The position numbers and the translations under genes are program-made. Positions 9,206-15,973 of a stretch of 64,000 bases of DNA are shown here, in pieces. The stretch is from Phycicoccus jejuensis (lineage in GTDB: Bacteria > Actinomycetota > Actinomycetes > Actinomycetales > Dermatophilaceae): positions 492,531 through 556,530 of the forward strand of contig NZ_JOEE01000004.1 in assembly GCF_000720925.1 (NCBI RefSeq), given 5' to 3'. Position 1 is the first letter of the stretch, and each line of letters starts with the position of its first letter. The notes beneath the pieces are model-generated. The model was not told the DNA's origin, ran no database searches, and saw only the letters and a list, made by a program, of their open reading frames with translations.

Positions 9206-9308
9206 GGTGCTCCTGGGGTCGGTGGTCGTGGTGCGGGGCCGGACGGCCGCCGTCGACCGTACGCGCACAGCCGGCCCCGTCGCACGCCGGTTGCTCGTGC
9301 GCAACGGA

Positions 9309-9338
9309 CGGCGCCGCCCACGACCGTGGGCGGCGCCG
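9309..9338. terminator. Hairpin terminator downstream of hsp20
   Basis: CGGCGCCGCCCACG (9309-9322) pairs perfectly with CGTGGGCGGCGCCG (9325-9338), giving a stem of at least 12 bp with a tight loop. It starts 19 bases past the hsp20 stop on the minus strand. Confidence 0.65.
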
Positions 9339-9356
9339 CCGTGCGGACGCGTGCGC

Positions 9357-9797
9357 TCAGACCGTGGCCGGCTGCTTGGCCTCGGCCTCGATGCTGCGGC
9401 GCGAGCCGCTGTGGTTGACGCTGATCTTCCGGGGACGCGCCTCCTCGGCGACGGGGATGGTCAGCGTGAGGACCCCGTCGGCGTAGTCGGCCGCGATGCG
9501 GTCCAGCGCCACGCCGTGGCCGAGGGTCAGCTGTCGGGCGAAGGTGCCGGTCGGGCGCTCGTGCGAGAGCCACTGGACCTCGCCGCCCGGTGCCTCGCGG
9601 CGCTCGGCCCGGATCGTCAGCGTCCGGTCCTCGACGTCGACGTCGATCGACGCGGGGTCGACGCCGGGCAGGTCGATCCGCGCGACGAAGGCGTCGGCCG
9701 ACCGCACGAGGTCCATCGGCATGGCGGTCGCCGCGGGACGGAAGCTGCCCGTGAGCATGCGGTCGAGGTCGCGGAACGGGTCGAAGGTGGTGGCCAT
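9357..9797 (-). CDS. Hsp20 family small heat-shock chaperone
   Basis: ATP-independent holdase that binds unfolding proteins in the cytosol. It has 146 residues: an N-terminal arm MATTFDPFRDLDRML, an alpha-crystallin domain from about residue 35 to 125 (VARIDLPGVDPASIDVDVED, DYADGVLTLTIPV) and a short tail. The ATG at 9797 follows GAGGAGG with 5-nt spacing; the longer frame to 9881 would run through the promoter and operator. A sigma-70-like promoter and a near-perfect HAIR element lie just upstream, implying heat induction through an HspR-type repressor, which is not encoded in this window. Related to the remnant at 7555-7683. Confidence 0.93.
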   Translation of the reverse strand: MATTFDPFRDLDRMLTGSFRPAATAMPMDLVRSADAFVARIDLPGVDPASIDVDVEDRTLTIRAERREAPGGEVQWLSHERPTGTFARQLTLGHGVALDRIAADYADGVLTLTIPVAEEARPRKISVNHSGSRRSIEAEAKQPATV

Positions 9798-9833
9798 GGG
9801 AACCTCCTCGGGATCGGTGGCGACCGGAGTCGC

Positions 9834-9881
9834 CATGAGTGGTGTGCACTCAAGTTTACGCAGCGGTGTTTGCTCAGGCAA
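9834..9881 (-). promoter_or_regulatory. hsp20 promoter with HAIR (HspR) operator
   Basis: On the minus strand CTTGAGT-GCACACC-ACTCATG occupies 9854-9834. The HspR-associated inverted repeat consensus is CTTGAGT-N7-ACTCAAG, so 13 of 14 conserved bases match with exact spacing. Just upstream are a -35 TTGCCT (9881-9876), a 17-nt spacer and a -10 TAAACT (9858-9853). The operator therefore covers the expected transcription start and lies 37 bases before the hsp20 ATG. The HAIR consensus is established knowledge from Streptomyces and Mycobacterium; its use here is inferred. Confidence 0.85.
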
Positions 9882-9967
9882 GGGTTCGCGAGGACACCAA
9901 GGCGGCGTTCGCGCTCGCGTGCATCGGCGTGCGTAGGGTCTGGAGGACCCGACGAGAGGACGACGGC

Positions 9968-10738
9968 GTGGCGTACTTCCACCGGCTGGACGAGCACACC
10001 TTCCGCGCGAGCGAGCACACCGGCGGCGCGTGGCGCGAGGACGAGCAGCACATCGCGCCGGCCCTCGGCCTCCTCGCCCACGTCGTCGAGCGCGACCGGG
10101 ACGCGCGCCGCGACGACGGGCTCGTGCTCTCGCGCCTCTGCTACGACATCCTCGGGACGGTCCCGGTCGCCGAGGTGGCCACCGAGGTGCGCGTCGTCCG
10201 GCCCGGACGGACCATCGAGCTCGTCGAGGCGAGCCTCTCGCACGCCGGCCGTCCGGTCGCGCTGCTGCGGGCCTGGCTCATGGCGGAGCGCGACACGGCC
10301 GCCGTCGCCGGGACCGCGTTGCCCGGCATCCCCGGACCCGACGAGCTCGAGGCCTGGGCGCCGGGTGAGACGTGGCCCGGTGGCTTCATCGGTGGTGTCG
10401 AGGTGCGCCGCCACCTCGAGGAGCCGGGCCGCGGGTGGTTCTGGGTGCGGACGCCGGTGCCGCTCGTCGAGGGCGAGCCGGTCGGTGCCACGGCGCGGGT
10501 CGCCGGCCTGCTCGACATCGCCAACGGGATGACGGTCCGTGCCGACCCACGCGAGGTGCACTACCCGAACATCGACCTCACGGCGCACCTGCTGCGTGAG
10601 CCCGTGGGGGAGTGGCTCGGCGTCGATGCGTCGATCACGTTCGGCGACAACGGCATCGGGCTGACCAGCAGCCGCCTGCACGATGCGAGGGGCCCGCTCG
10701 GGTCGCTCGCGCAGTGCGTCACGGTGCGCCCGCGCTGA
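9968..10738 (+). CDS. Acyl-CoA thioesterase-like hotdog-fold protein
   Basis: A 256-residue protein with two hotdog repeats of the TesB-like/4HBT_3 family. The first contains RASEHTGGAWREDEQHIAPALGLLAHVVER and the second has PREVHYPNIDLTAHLLREPVGEWLGVDA. This second block, with the conserved Asp before the T/H/L helix and WLG motif, is typical of actinobacterial thioesterase family proteins thought to hydrolyse acyl-CoA. The substrate is not predictable. The GTG at 9968 has GAGAGG 8 nt upstream; a longer frame back to 9839 would cross the hsp20 promoter and is rejected. It is separated from the downstream metal operon by the operator at 10766-10793. Confidence 0.8.
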   Translation: MAYFHRLDEHTFRASEHTGGAWREDEQHIAPALGLLAHVVERDRDARRDDGLVLSRLCYDILGTVPVAEVATEVRVVRPGRTIELVEASLSHAGRPVALLRAWLMAERDTAAVAGTALPGIPGPDELEAWAPGETWPGGFIGGVEVRRHLEEPGRGWFWVRTPVPLVEGEPVGATARVAGLLDIANGMTVRADPREVHYPNIDLTAHLLREPVGEWLGVDASITFGDNGIGLTSSRLHDARGPLGSLAQCVTVRPR

Positions 10739-10765
10739 CGGGCTGCCGGGCCGGACGTGGCATCA

Positions 10766-10793
10766 TGACATCTGAGCAGACGATCAGATGTCA
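10766..10793 (+). promoter_or_regulatory. Perfect inverted-repeat operator of the arsR-CDF operon
   Basis: TGACATCTGA (10766-10775) and TCAGATGTCA (10784-10793) are perfect 10-bp complements with an 8-nt spacer. The element ends 8 nt before the GTG of the ArsR gene and abuts its Shine-Dalgarno. Placement and symmetry fit an ArsR/SmtB-family dimer site, giving autorepression of the sensor-efflux operon relieved by metal. That the downstream ArsR protein binds it is inference. Confidence 0.8.
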
Positions 10794-10801
10794 GGAGAGA
10801 C

Positions 10802-11101
10802 GTGGACGAGACGGACGAGATGGCCCGGGTCTTCCGGCTGCTCGGTGACCCGACGCGGGTCCGGCTGCTGCTGACGCTGCACGACGCGGGGGAGCTGTGC
10901 GTGCACGACCTCGCCGAGGCGACCCGGACGGCGGAGTCGACGGCGAGCCAGGCGCTGCGGCTGCTGCGCGCGTCGGGGGTCGTCGTCGGCCGGCGCGAGG
11001 GACGCCACGTCCACTACTCCCTCTCCGACGAGCACGTCCGCACGCTGCTCGGCGTCGCGCGCGACCACGCCCGGCACGGCGCCAGGGCGGCCACCGCGTG
11101 A
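10802..11101 (+). CDS. ArsR/SmtB-family metal sensor repressor with alpha5 zinc site
   Basis: A 99-residue winged-helix repressor that would release DNA on binding metal. The recognition helix region ESTASQALRLLRASGVVVGRREG is typical. In the C-terminal helix the ligands Asp76-x-His78-x10-His89-x2-His92 exactly fit the alpha5 D-x-H-x10-H-x2-H/E motif of SmtB, CzrA and ZiaR, which sense Zn(II)/Co(II). A lone Cys33 (ELCV) does not form the alpha3 CxC site of arsenic or cadmium sensors. GTG 10802 has GGAG 5 nt upstream. The stop overlaps the CDF start (GTGA), so sensor and pump are coupled. Confidence 0.9.
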   Translation: MDETDEMARVFRLLGDPTRVRLLLTLHDAGELCVHDLAEATRTAESTASQALRLLRASGVVVGRREGRHVHYSLSDEHVRTLLGVARDHARHGARAATA

Positions 11102-11994
11102 GCGGCTCGCACGGCCACGGTGGGCACGCCGGCGGGCGGCACCGCTGGCGGCTGGCCGTCGCGTTCGGCCTCGTTGCGGCCTTCTTCGTCGTCGAGCTGC
11201 TCGCCGGCCTCGCGTCGGGCTCGCTGGCCCTCCTCTCGGACGCCGGCCACATGGCGGCCGACGTCGTCACGCTCGGCGCGGCGCTCGTCGCGACCCGGAT
11301 GGCGACGCGTCCGGACACGACCGGGCGGCGCACGTACGGCTCCTACCGGGCCGAGGTCTTCGCGTCCGGCTTCGCGGTCCTCGTCATGGTCGGGGTGTCG
11401 GTGTACGTCGTCGTCGAGGCCCTGCGTCGCCTCGGCGCCGAGCCGGAGGTGGCCTCCGGGACGATGGTGCGCGTCGGGGCGATCGGGCTCGTCGTCAACC
11501 TCGTCTCACTCGCCCTCCTGCGCGGCGGGGCGGCCGAGAGCCTCAACGTGCGGGGCGCCTACCTCGAGGTCCTCGCCGACGCCGCCGGGTCCGTCGGCGT
11601 CATCGTGGCGGCGCTCTTGGTGGGTGCGACCGGTAACCCGTTGTGGGACACCGTGGTCGCGCTGGCGATCGGCGTGTTCGTCCTCGTCCGCGCCGTGCAC
11701 CTGGGGCGCGAGGTGCTGGCCGTGCTCGGCCAGCACGCCCCGGCCGGGGTCGACCCCGAGGCCGTGCGCACGGCGCTCGAGGAGGTCGACGGCGTCGTCG
11801 AGGTGCACGACCTGCACCTGTGGACGCTCACCTCCGGGATGGACGTCGCCACCGCGCACCTCGTGAGCGACGAGGCGGGGGAAGCGGTGCTGGAGCGGGC
11901 CGCCGGTGTCCTGCGCGAGCGGTTCGGGATCGCGCACGCGACGGTGCAGGTCGAGTCGCCCGGCGCCGCGGCCTGCCACGGGACCGACTGGTGA
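11098..11994 (+). CDS. CDF cation efflux transporter (probable zinc exporter)
   Basis: Six-helix cation diffusion facilitator of 298 residues that exports divalent metal by proton antiport. It has a His-rich N-terminus (GSHGHGGHAGGRHR), the TM2 metal motif SDAGHMAAD, a TM5 motif LEVLADAAGS, and a cytoplasmic C-terminal domain ending VHDLHLWTLTSGMDVATAHL. In TM5 a Glu stands where zinc CDFs such as ZitB usually have His (HxxxD), leaving E-x3-D. Its overlap with the zinc-type ArsR gene makes zinc the best guess. The stop overlaps the next start in another GTGA. Confidence 0.9.
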   Translation: MSGSHGHGGHAGGRHRWRLAVAFGLVAAFFVVELLAGLASGSLALLSDAGHMAADVVTLGAALVATRMATRPDTTGRRTYGSYRAEVFASGFAVLVMVGVSVYVVVEALRRLGAEPEVASGTMVRVGAIGLVVNLVSLALLRGGAAESLNVRGAYLEVLADAAGSVGVIVAALLVGATGNPLWDTVVALAIGVFVLVRAVHLGREVLAVLGQHAPAGVDPEAVRTALEEVDGVVEVHDLHLWTLTSGMDVATAHLVSDEAGEAVLERAAGVLRERFGIAHATVQVESPGAAACHGTDW

Positions 11995-12593
11995 CGGCGC
12001 CTCGGGAGGGCGTCCCGGTCGTCGTCCTCGCGGGCGGGTCGTCACGCCGCTTCGGGGCCGACAAGCTCGCGGCGCCCCTGGGTGGGTCGAGCGTGCTCGA
12101 GCGGGCGGTGGCGGGCATCCCGTCCGGGTGGCCGGTCGTCCTCGTCGGTCCTGCGCGCCCCTTGGCCCGTCCGGGAGCCCGATGGGTGCGCGAGGACCCG
12201 CCCGGCGGCGGTCCGCTGGCCGCGGTGCTCACGGGTCTCGCGGCGTGCGACGGCGACGTGGTCGCCGTGCTCGCCGGCGACATGCCGGCCGGTGGGGTGG
12301 TGCTGCCGTCGCTCGTCGCCGCGCTCGGTGCTGAAGAGACGGTCGGCGCCGCCGTCGCCGAGGACGACGAGGGCCGGGTCACGCCGCTGCTCGGCGTCTA
12401 CCGGCGCTCGTCGTTGGCCCACCTCGGGCTCGGCACCGGCCACGGCGGCCGGGCGATGGCGCTGCTCGACGCCGGCTACGTCGCCGTGCGCGTCGGGACG
12501 GCCGCGGCGCGCGACGTCGACACGCCGCAGGCATTGGCCGAGGCCCAGGCCGACCTGGGGGCCACCCCGGATGTCTCTGAGACGGAGAGCTGA
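11991..12593 (+). CDS. MobA-like nucleotidyltransferase (molybdopterin guanylyltransferase family)
   Basis: A 200-residue GT-A-fold nucleotidyltransferase with the N-terminal nucleotide loop VVLAGGSSRRFGADKL, the metal-binding DxP-type motif AVLAGDMPAG near residues 95-104 and the TPLLGVYRR strand. MobA attaches GMP to molybdopterin; relatives transfer CMP or act on other substrates, so the exact acceptor is uncertain. It is the third gene of the overlapping arsR-CDF unit, though no molybdenum enzyme lies nearby, so the functional reason for the pairing is unclear. GTG at 11991 is set by the 4-base overlap. Confidence 0.75.
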   Translation: MTAPREGVPVVVLAGGSSRRFGADKLAAPLGGSSVLERAVAGIPSGWPVVLVGPARPLARPGARWVREDPPGGGPLAAVLTGLAACDGDVVAVLAGDMPAGGVVLPSLVAALGAEETVGAAVAEDDEGRVTPLLGVYRRSSLAHLGLGTGHGGRAMALLDAGYVAVRVGTAAARDVDTPQALAEAQADLGATPDVSETES

Positions 12594-12609
12594 CGCTCCA
12601 GGACCCGTG

Positions 12610-13542
12610 TCAGAAGTCCGGGGTGAGGAACATGGGGACCTCTCCCGTGGGAGGGGACGTCAACATCACCGCGTCGATGTCCACACGTGGTCTTCCGGCC
12701 GTTGCCTGGTTCGTCACCGTGATCGTGCTCGTGCCCTCGGTGAGCTGGCTCTGCCAGACGATGACCCGGTGCTTCCCGGTCGATGAGTAGGTGTCGACGG
12801 TCGTCGCGGCGCCGCCGTTGACCCGGATGCCGACTCGGCCTCGGTTGCTGTTCTTCTCCATGACGACCGCGAAGGTTTGACCGGGCCCGGTTGTCACCGC
12901 GTAGGTCAACGAGCTCCCGCCCTTCGTCGAGTACCACGTCGAGCCTGCGTCGAAGCAGACGCACGGGGCGGTCTGCCAGGTCCCCACTCGTGTCACACCC
13001 AGATCGCCGGTGTACGTCGAGTACGGGGGGTTGGGCTTGCCGTCCTGCTGCCACACAGAAACGAACGAACTCCCGCTGAGGCGGGACATCGCGGTGTTCC
13101 CGACGTGGTCTCTGGCCTTCACGGTGTACCGCACCCCACCCGGGCCGCCTCCGCACTGGCCGTCGTACGTGATGCCTCTGACATCGAAGGAGGTCTGGCT
13201 CGTGTCCTGGGCCTCGTAGGTCAAGACGTTGTCGCTGTATTCGATGACGTCGAAGCCCTGCAGCCCACTGCCCGCGTCGGTGGCGGACCAGGTGAGCCGC
13301 AACGGGATGTCGGAGTGGTAACCGACGGTGTCACACCAGTCGCTGGATGCCGTCGTCGCGTCGATGCTCTCGCCCAGCCGGAAGCTCAAGGGGTCGACCG
13401 ACAGCGACGGGGTGACTCCTTCGGGGCTGTCGGACAGTCCAGCGGCGCTTCCGGAGCCCGGCAGAGCGCTCGCCGGAACGGCCACCAGGCTGGCGGCGAC
13501 CACGACGCCGGCGAGGAAGGACGGAGCCGAGAATCTACGCAC
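12610..13542 (-). CDS. Secreted protein with Ig-like and jelly-roll-like domains, unknown function
   Basis: 310 residues starting at GTG 13542, with AGGGGG 5 nt upstream. Residues 1-27 form a signal peptide (MRRFSAPSFLAGVVVAASLV then ASALPGSG). The first half ends in YTVKARDHVGNTAMSR, typical of bacterial Ig-like/fibronectin strands. The second half (GTWQTAPCVCFDAGSTWYST onward, ending AGRPRVDIDAVML) resembles the jelly-roll domain often seen at the C-terminus of actinobacterial exoproteins. No catalytic site was recognised. GC content is visibly lower than its neighbours, and the upstream leader is duplicated in front of the next gene, suggesting a recently acquired or rearranged pair. Confidence 0.7.
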   Translation of the reverse strand: MRRFSAPSFLAGVVVAASLVAVPASALPGSGSAAGLSDSPEGVTPSLSVDPLSFRLGESIDATTASSDWCDTVGYHSDIPLRLTWSATDAGSGLQGFDVIEYSDNVLTYEAQDTSQTSFDVRGITYDGQCGGGPGGVRYTVKARDHVGNTAMSRLSGSSFVSVWQQDGKPNPPYSTYTGDLGVTRVGTWQTAPCVCFDAGSTWYSTKGGSSLTYAVTTGPGQTFAVVMEKNSNRGRVGIRVNGGAATTVDTYSSTGKHRVIVWQSQLTEGTSTITVTNQATAGRPRVDIDAVMLTSPPTGEVPMFLTPDF

Positions 13543-13596
13543 GATGACCCCCTGTGTCCTTGGTGCATCACGCCAAGTGGGGAGAACGTAGCAGCC
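13504..13596 (-). repeat. Duplicated leader, copy A (first codons and promoter region of the secreted-protein gene)
   Basis: About 93 bases match 14896-14990 at roughly 85% identity by eye. The block holds, on the minus strand, the promoter-side sequence, an AGGGGG ribosome site and the codons for MRRFSAPSFLAGV. Both copies contain an inverted repeat CTTGG-N9-CCAAG (13559-13577 here) whose arms are identical while the spacer varies, pointing to a conserved operator. Confidence 0.8.
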
Positions 13597-13658
13597 ACTT
13601 GCTCATCCGGGAAGAGCCGAAGATTAAATGTGCTCCTCGTAGCCACCGCCGTGTTCGG

Positions 13659-14864
13659 TCACCGGACGGCGTACACATCGATGTTGCGAGGGGTGATGTG
13701 GATGAGACGGCCACCCGCCACTTGTACGGACCCGCTTCCGAGGAAGGTGAACGGGCCCAGGAAGTCCTCGTCAGGTTCGGGAATCGGCTGTCCGGTGGTG
13801 GCGTTCAGGGGCTCTCGGCCGGGGATGACGTACACGAGGTCGCCGGCGAGGATGGCACTGGCTGCGGGAGTGGTCCTCGTGGCCTTCCAGGCCCGGGCTC
13901 CCGTTGTCCGGTTCAGCGCGCAGATGCTGCCGGAGTCGCACGTGACCAGCAGCCGTGACGGCCCCGCCGCGAGAACTGCACCCTTCTCGGCAGAGGTCCA
14001 TCTGAGCGTGCCGGTGGGGCCGAGCGCGGAGATCCTGCCGAGTGGGTCCGTCGCATAGATGTTCGGCGAGGTGGTGCCGCTGGGATCGGCGCGCAGATAG
14101 GTCCACCCTGCCGGCTTGGTCCAGTTCGTCGCTCCCGCCTTGGAGAACGAGATGGCGCCACAGGTCGTCATGATGTTGTCGTTGGACGCGAACAATCCAC
14201 CTGCGGGGCCGTATTGAGATCTGGAGCACCCATCTCGGGTCCACATCTGAGCGCCGGTAGTGGCGTTGTATGCCCACACCGTCCTGACGCCGCCACCAGG
14301 AGCCTCGCCGTCGGACAGCACGGTGTTGCCTGACACCAGCATGCTGAGGTTGTACCCGGAGCGGCCGGCCGACCACACCTGCCGCCCGGTGGCGATGTCG
14401 AGGCCCCTGACGGTGACCCCGGGATCGCTCTGCGACCAGCACCCTCCACTTCCCTGGATGATGACGCGAGATCCTGTGACGGCGATGTCCGTCACCCTGT
14501 AGCCGTCGGATCCTCCCAGATCCGTGCCCCGCCACAGAGGCTGGCCTGTTGCCAGGTCGACGGCGACGACCCGCCGGCCGTCGAAGTAGTAGAGCGCGGT
14601 CGCCGTCGACACCGCGGCGTGCTCGCTGGGGCGACCGCACGCACCGTAGTCCGGGAGTCGCCCGAGTGAGTACTCCACGCTCAGGTTCAGCACCGAACCG
14701 GCCGTGATCGTTGTCTCGTTGAGGCTGCGGTTACTGTGGGCCGCATCGCTCTGGGGCTGCAGCCAGGTCGATGTCGAGGCCGCCCCCGTGGCCCCCATGG
14801 AAGATCCGGTCAGCCCCAGGCTCAGCCCCAAGCCCGCCGCGACGATCGAGATCACACGTCTCAT
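13659..14864 (-). CDS. Secreted PQQ-like beta-propeller protein
   Basis: 401 residues from ATG 14864 with GGGAG 6 nt upstream. The signal peptide MRRVISIVAAGLGLSLGLTG is followed by a linker and then repeated propeller blades of the form VVAVDLATGQPLWRG, GLDIATGRQVWSAG, AYNATTGAQMWTRDG, ALNRTTGARAWKAT. These match the A/W-rich PQQ/BamB-type repeat. No catalytic calcium or PQQ ligands can be asserted, so a binding or scaffold role outside the cell is most likely. It shares strand, lower GC and a duplicated leader with the secreted protein downstream of it; the two probably respond to the same regulator. Confidence 0.8.
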   Translation of the reverse strand: MRRVISIVAAGLGLSLGLTGSSMGATGAASTSTWLQPQSDAAHSNRSLNETTITAGSVLNLSVEYSLGRLPDYGACGRPSEHAAVSTATALYYFDGRRVVAVDLATGQPLWRGTDLGGSDGYRVTDIAVTGSRVIIQGSGGCWSQSDPGVTVRGLDIATGRQVWSAGRSGYNLSMLVSGNTVLSDGEAPGGGVRTVWAYNATTGAQMWTRDGCSRSQYGPAGGLFASNDNIMTTCGAISFSKAGATNWTKPAGWTYLRADPSGTTSPNIYATDPLGRISALGPTGTLRWTSAEKGAVLAAGPSRLLVTCDSGSICALNRTTGARAWKATRTTPAASAILAGDLVYVIPGREPLNATTGQPIPEPDEDFLGPFTFLGSGSVQVAGGRLIHITPRNIDVYAVR

Positions 14865-14865
14865 G

Positions 14866-14934
14866 TCACGCTCCCACGACGCAAGTTGATCCGAGGACGC
14901 CGGCGAGGAAGGACGGAACTGAGAACCTACGCAC
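14866..14934 (-). pseudogene. 22-codon leader ORF, remnant of a duplicated secreted-protein 5' end
   Basis: GTG at 14934 starts RRFSVPSFLAGVLGSTCVVGA and stops at 14866, one base before the ATG of the propeller gene. The first 13 codons copy the signal peptide of the 12610-13542 gene (MRRFSAPSFLAGV), then homology ends. With its ribosome site it could be translated and couple to the propeller gene, acting as an accidental leader peptide. It is too short for standard gene finders. Confidence 0.6.
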
Positions 14935-14990
14935 GATGAACCCCCTGTGACCTTGGTGCACCACCCCAAGTGGGGGAGAACGTAGCAGCC
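14896..14990 (-). repeat. Duplicated leader, copy B (upstream of the propeller gene)
   Basis: Partner of 13504-13596 in the same orientation, 1.39 kb away. It keeps the CTTGG-N9-CCAAG inverted repeat (14952-14970), the purine-rich ribosome site and the truncated signal-peptide codons. The following sequence GTCCGGGAAG also recurs, so the duplicated segment may extend about 15 bases more. Confidence 0.8.
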
Positions 14991-15043
14991 GGTCGGGCGT
15001 CCGGGAAGCCCCCGAGAGCCCGACGTTGCCGCCGTGCGGGGGT

Positions 15044-15871
15044 CTACCGACCCTCGAGCATCTCGACGACGGGCGCGAGGACGTCGGCCGCGTCAGCGCC
15101 GATGACGACGTAGCTGGCGCCGAGCTCCTCCCGTCGGCGCAGCAGTTCCTCGGCGGCGGCGACCGGGTCCTCGGGGAGGACGGCGAGGGAGTCCGCGGCC
15201 CGCAGCGCCGCCGGGTCGGTGTCGCGGACGGAGGCCATGAACGCGGCGACCCGGTCGCCGACGACGGGCACGTGGAGGGCGACCTCGACGTCGCGGACCG
15301 CGGTGACCTCGCGCACCCGGCGCGCGACGTCCGCGCGACGGTCGGTCGGGGCGTGGGCGACCGTCACCGTGTCGGCGACCTCGGCGGCGAGGGCGCGCGA
15401 CAGCGGTCCTCGGACCGCGACGGCGACGGGCGTCGTGTGGGCGGCGCCGTCGAGGTGGCGGAGAGCATCGACCGTGGCCCCCAGTAGCTCCACTCCGGTC
15501 GACGGCGAGACCGGGTCTGGAACCGGGACACCGCGTTCCGCGAGGAACTCGCCCAGGCCGGGTCGGCCGGTCCCGAGGCCCAGCTCGAAGCGACCCTCGG
15601 TGAGGACGGTGAGGGAATGAGCCTCCCACGCGGTCACCCACGGCGGGCGGACCAGCGCCGCGGTGACCCAGGTCCCGACCCGCAACGGCGTCACCGCAGC
15701 TGCCATGGCCAGCGTCGCGGTGGGGGAGGGCTGCCAGCCGGGCACGTCGGGTGCGAGGACCGTGGAGTACCCCTGGTCGGCGATCCGGCGGCAGCCGTCG
15801 AGCCAGGAGCGGACGTCGTCGCCCAGCGGGGCGAGAACGCCGAACCGGAAGGGGCGAAGAGGGGTTGGCAT
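15044..15871 (-). CDS. LLM-class (luciferase-like) flavin oxidoreductase
   Basis: A TIM-barrel oxidoreductase of 275 residues related to F420- or FMN-dependent luciferase-like enzymes. FRFGVLAPLGDDVRSWLDGCR starts the barrel; VLTEGRFELGLGTGRPGL is the typical flavin/F420 phosphate-binding strand-loop; the chain ends with the last helix EELGASYVVIGADAADVLAP. It is slightly shorter than classic members (about 300-340). Cofactor and substrate cannot be settled. The ATG at 15871 is preceded by TAGGGT 10 nt upstream and no clear Shine-Dalgarno. It is convergent with nothing and lies downstream of glnA on the same strand, behind a strong terminator. Confidence 0.85.
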   Translation of the reverse strand: MPTPLRPFRFGVLAPLGDDVRSWLDGCRRIADQGYSTVLAPDVPGWQPSPTATLAMAAAVTPLRVGTWVTAALVRPPWVTAWEAHSLTVLTEGRFELGLGTGRPGLGEFLAERGVPVPDPVSPSTGVELLGATVDALRHLDGAAHTTPVAVAVRGPLSRALAAEVADTVTVAHAPTDRRADVARRVREVTAVRDVEVALHVPVVGDRVAAFMASVRDTDPAALRAADSLAVLPEDPVAAAEELLRRREELGASYVVIGADAADVLAPVVEMLEGR

Positions 15872-15923
15872 GGTGGGGCAGACCCTAGGGGCGGACGGTT
15901 CTCATCGGCCACCACAAGACGCG

Positions 15924-15960
15924 ACGACGCCCCCGCCGGACGGACCGGCGGGGGCGTCGT
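15924..15960. terminator. Strong glnA terminator
   Basis: ACGACGCCCCCGCCGG (15924-15939) pairs perfectly over 16 bp with CCGGCGGGGGCGTCGT (15945-15960) around a 5-nt loop. It begins 13 bases beyond the glnA stop and insulates the oxidoreductase gene downstream. Confidence 0.85.
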
Positions 15961-15973
15961 GACACGCGACGGC

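Noticed and set aside
9798..9881. Longer hsp20 start at 9881
   Set aside because: It would run through the HAIR operator and -10 box; ATG 9797 has a strong ribosome site.
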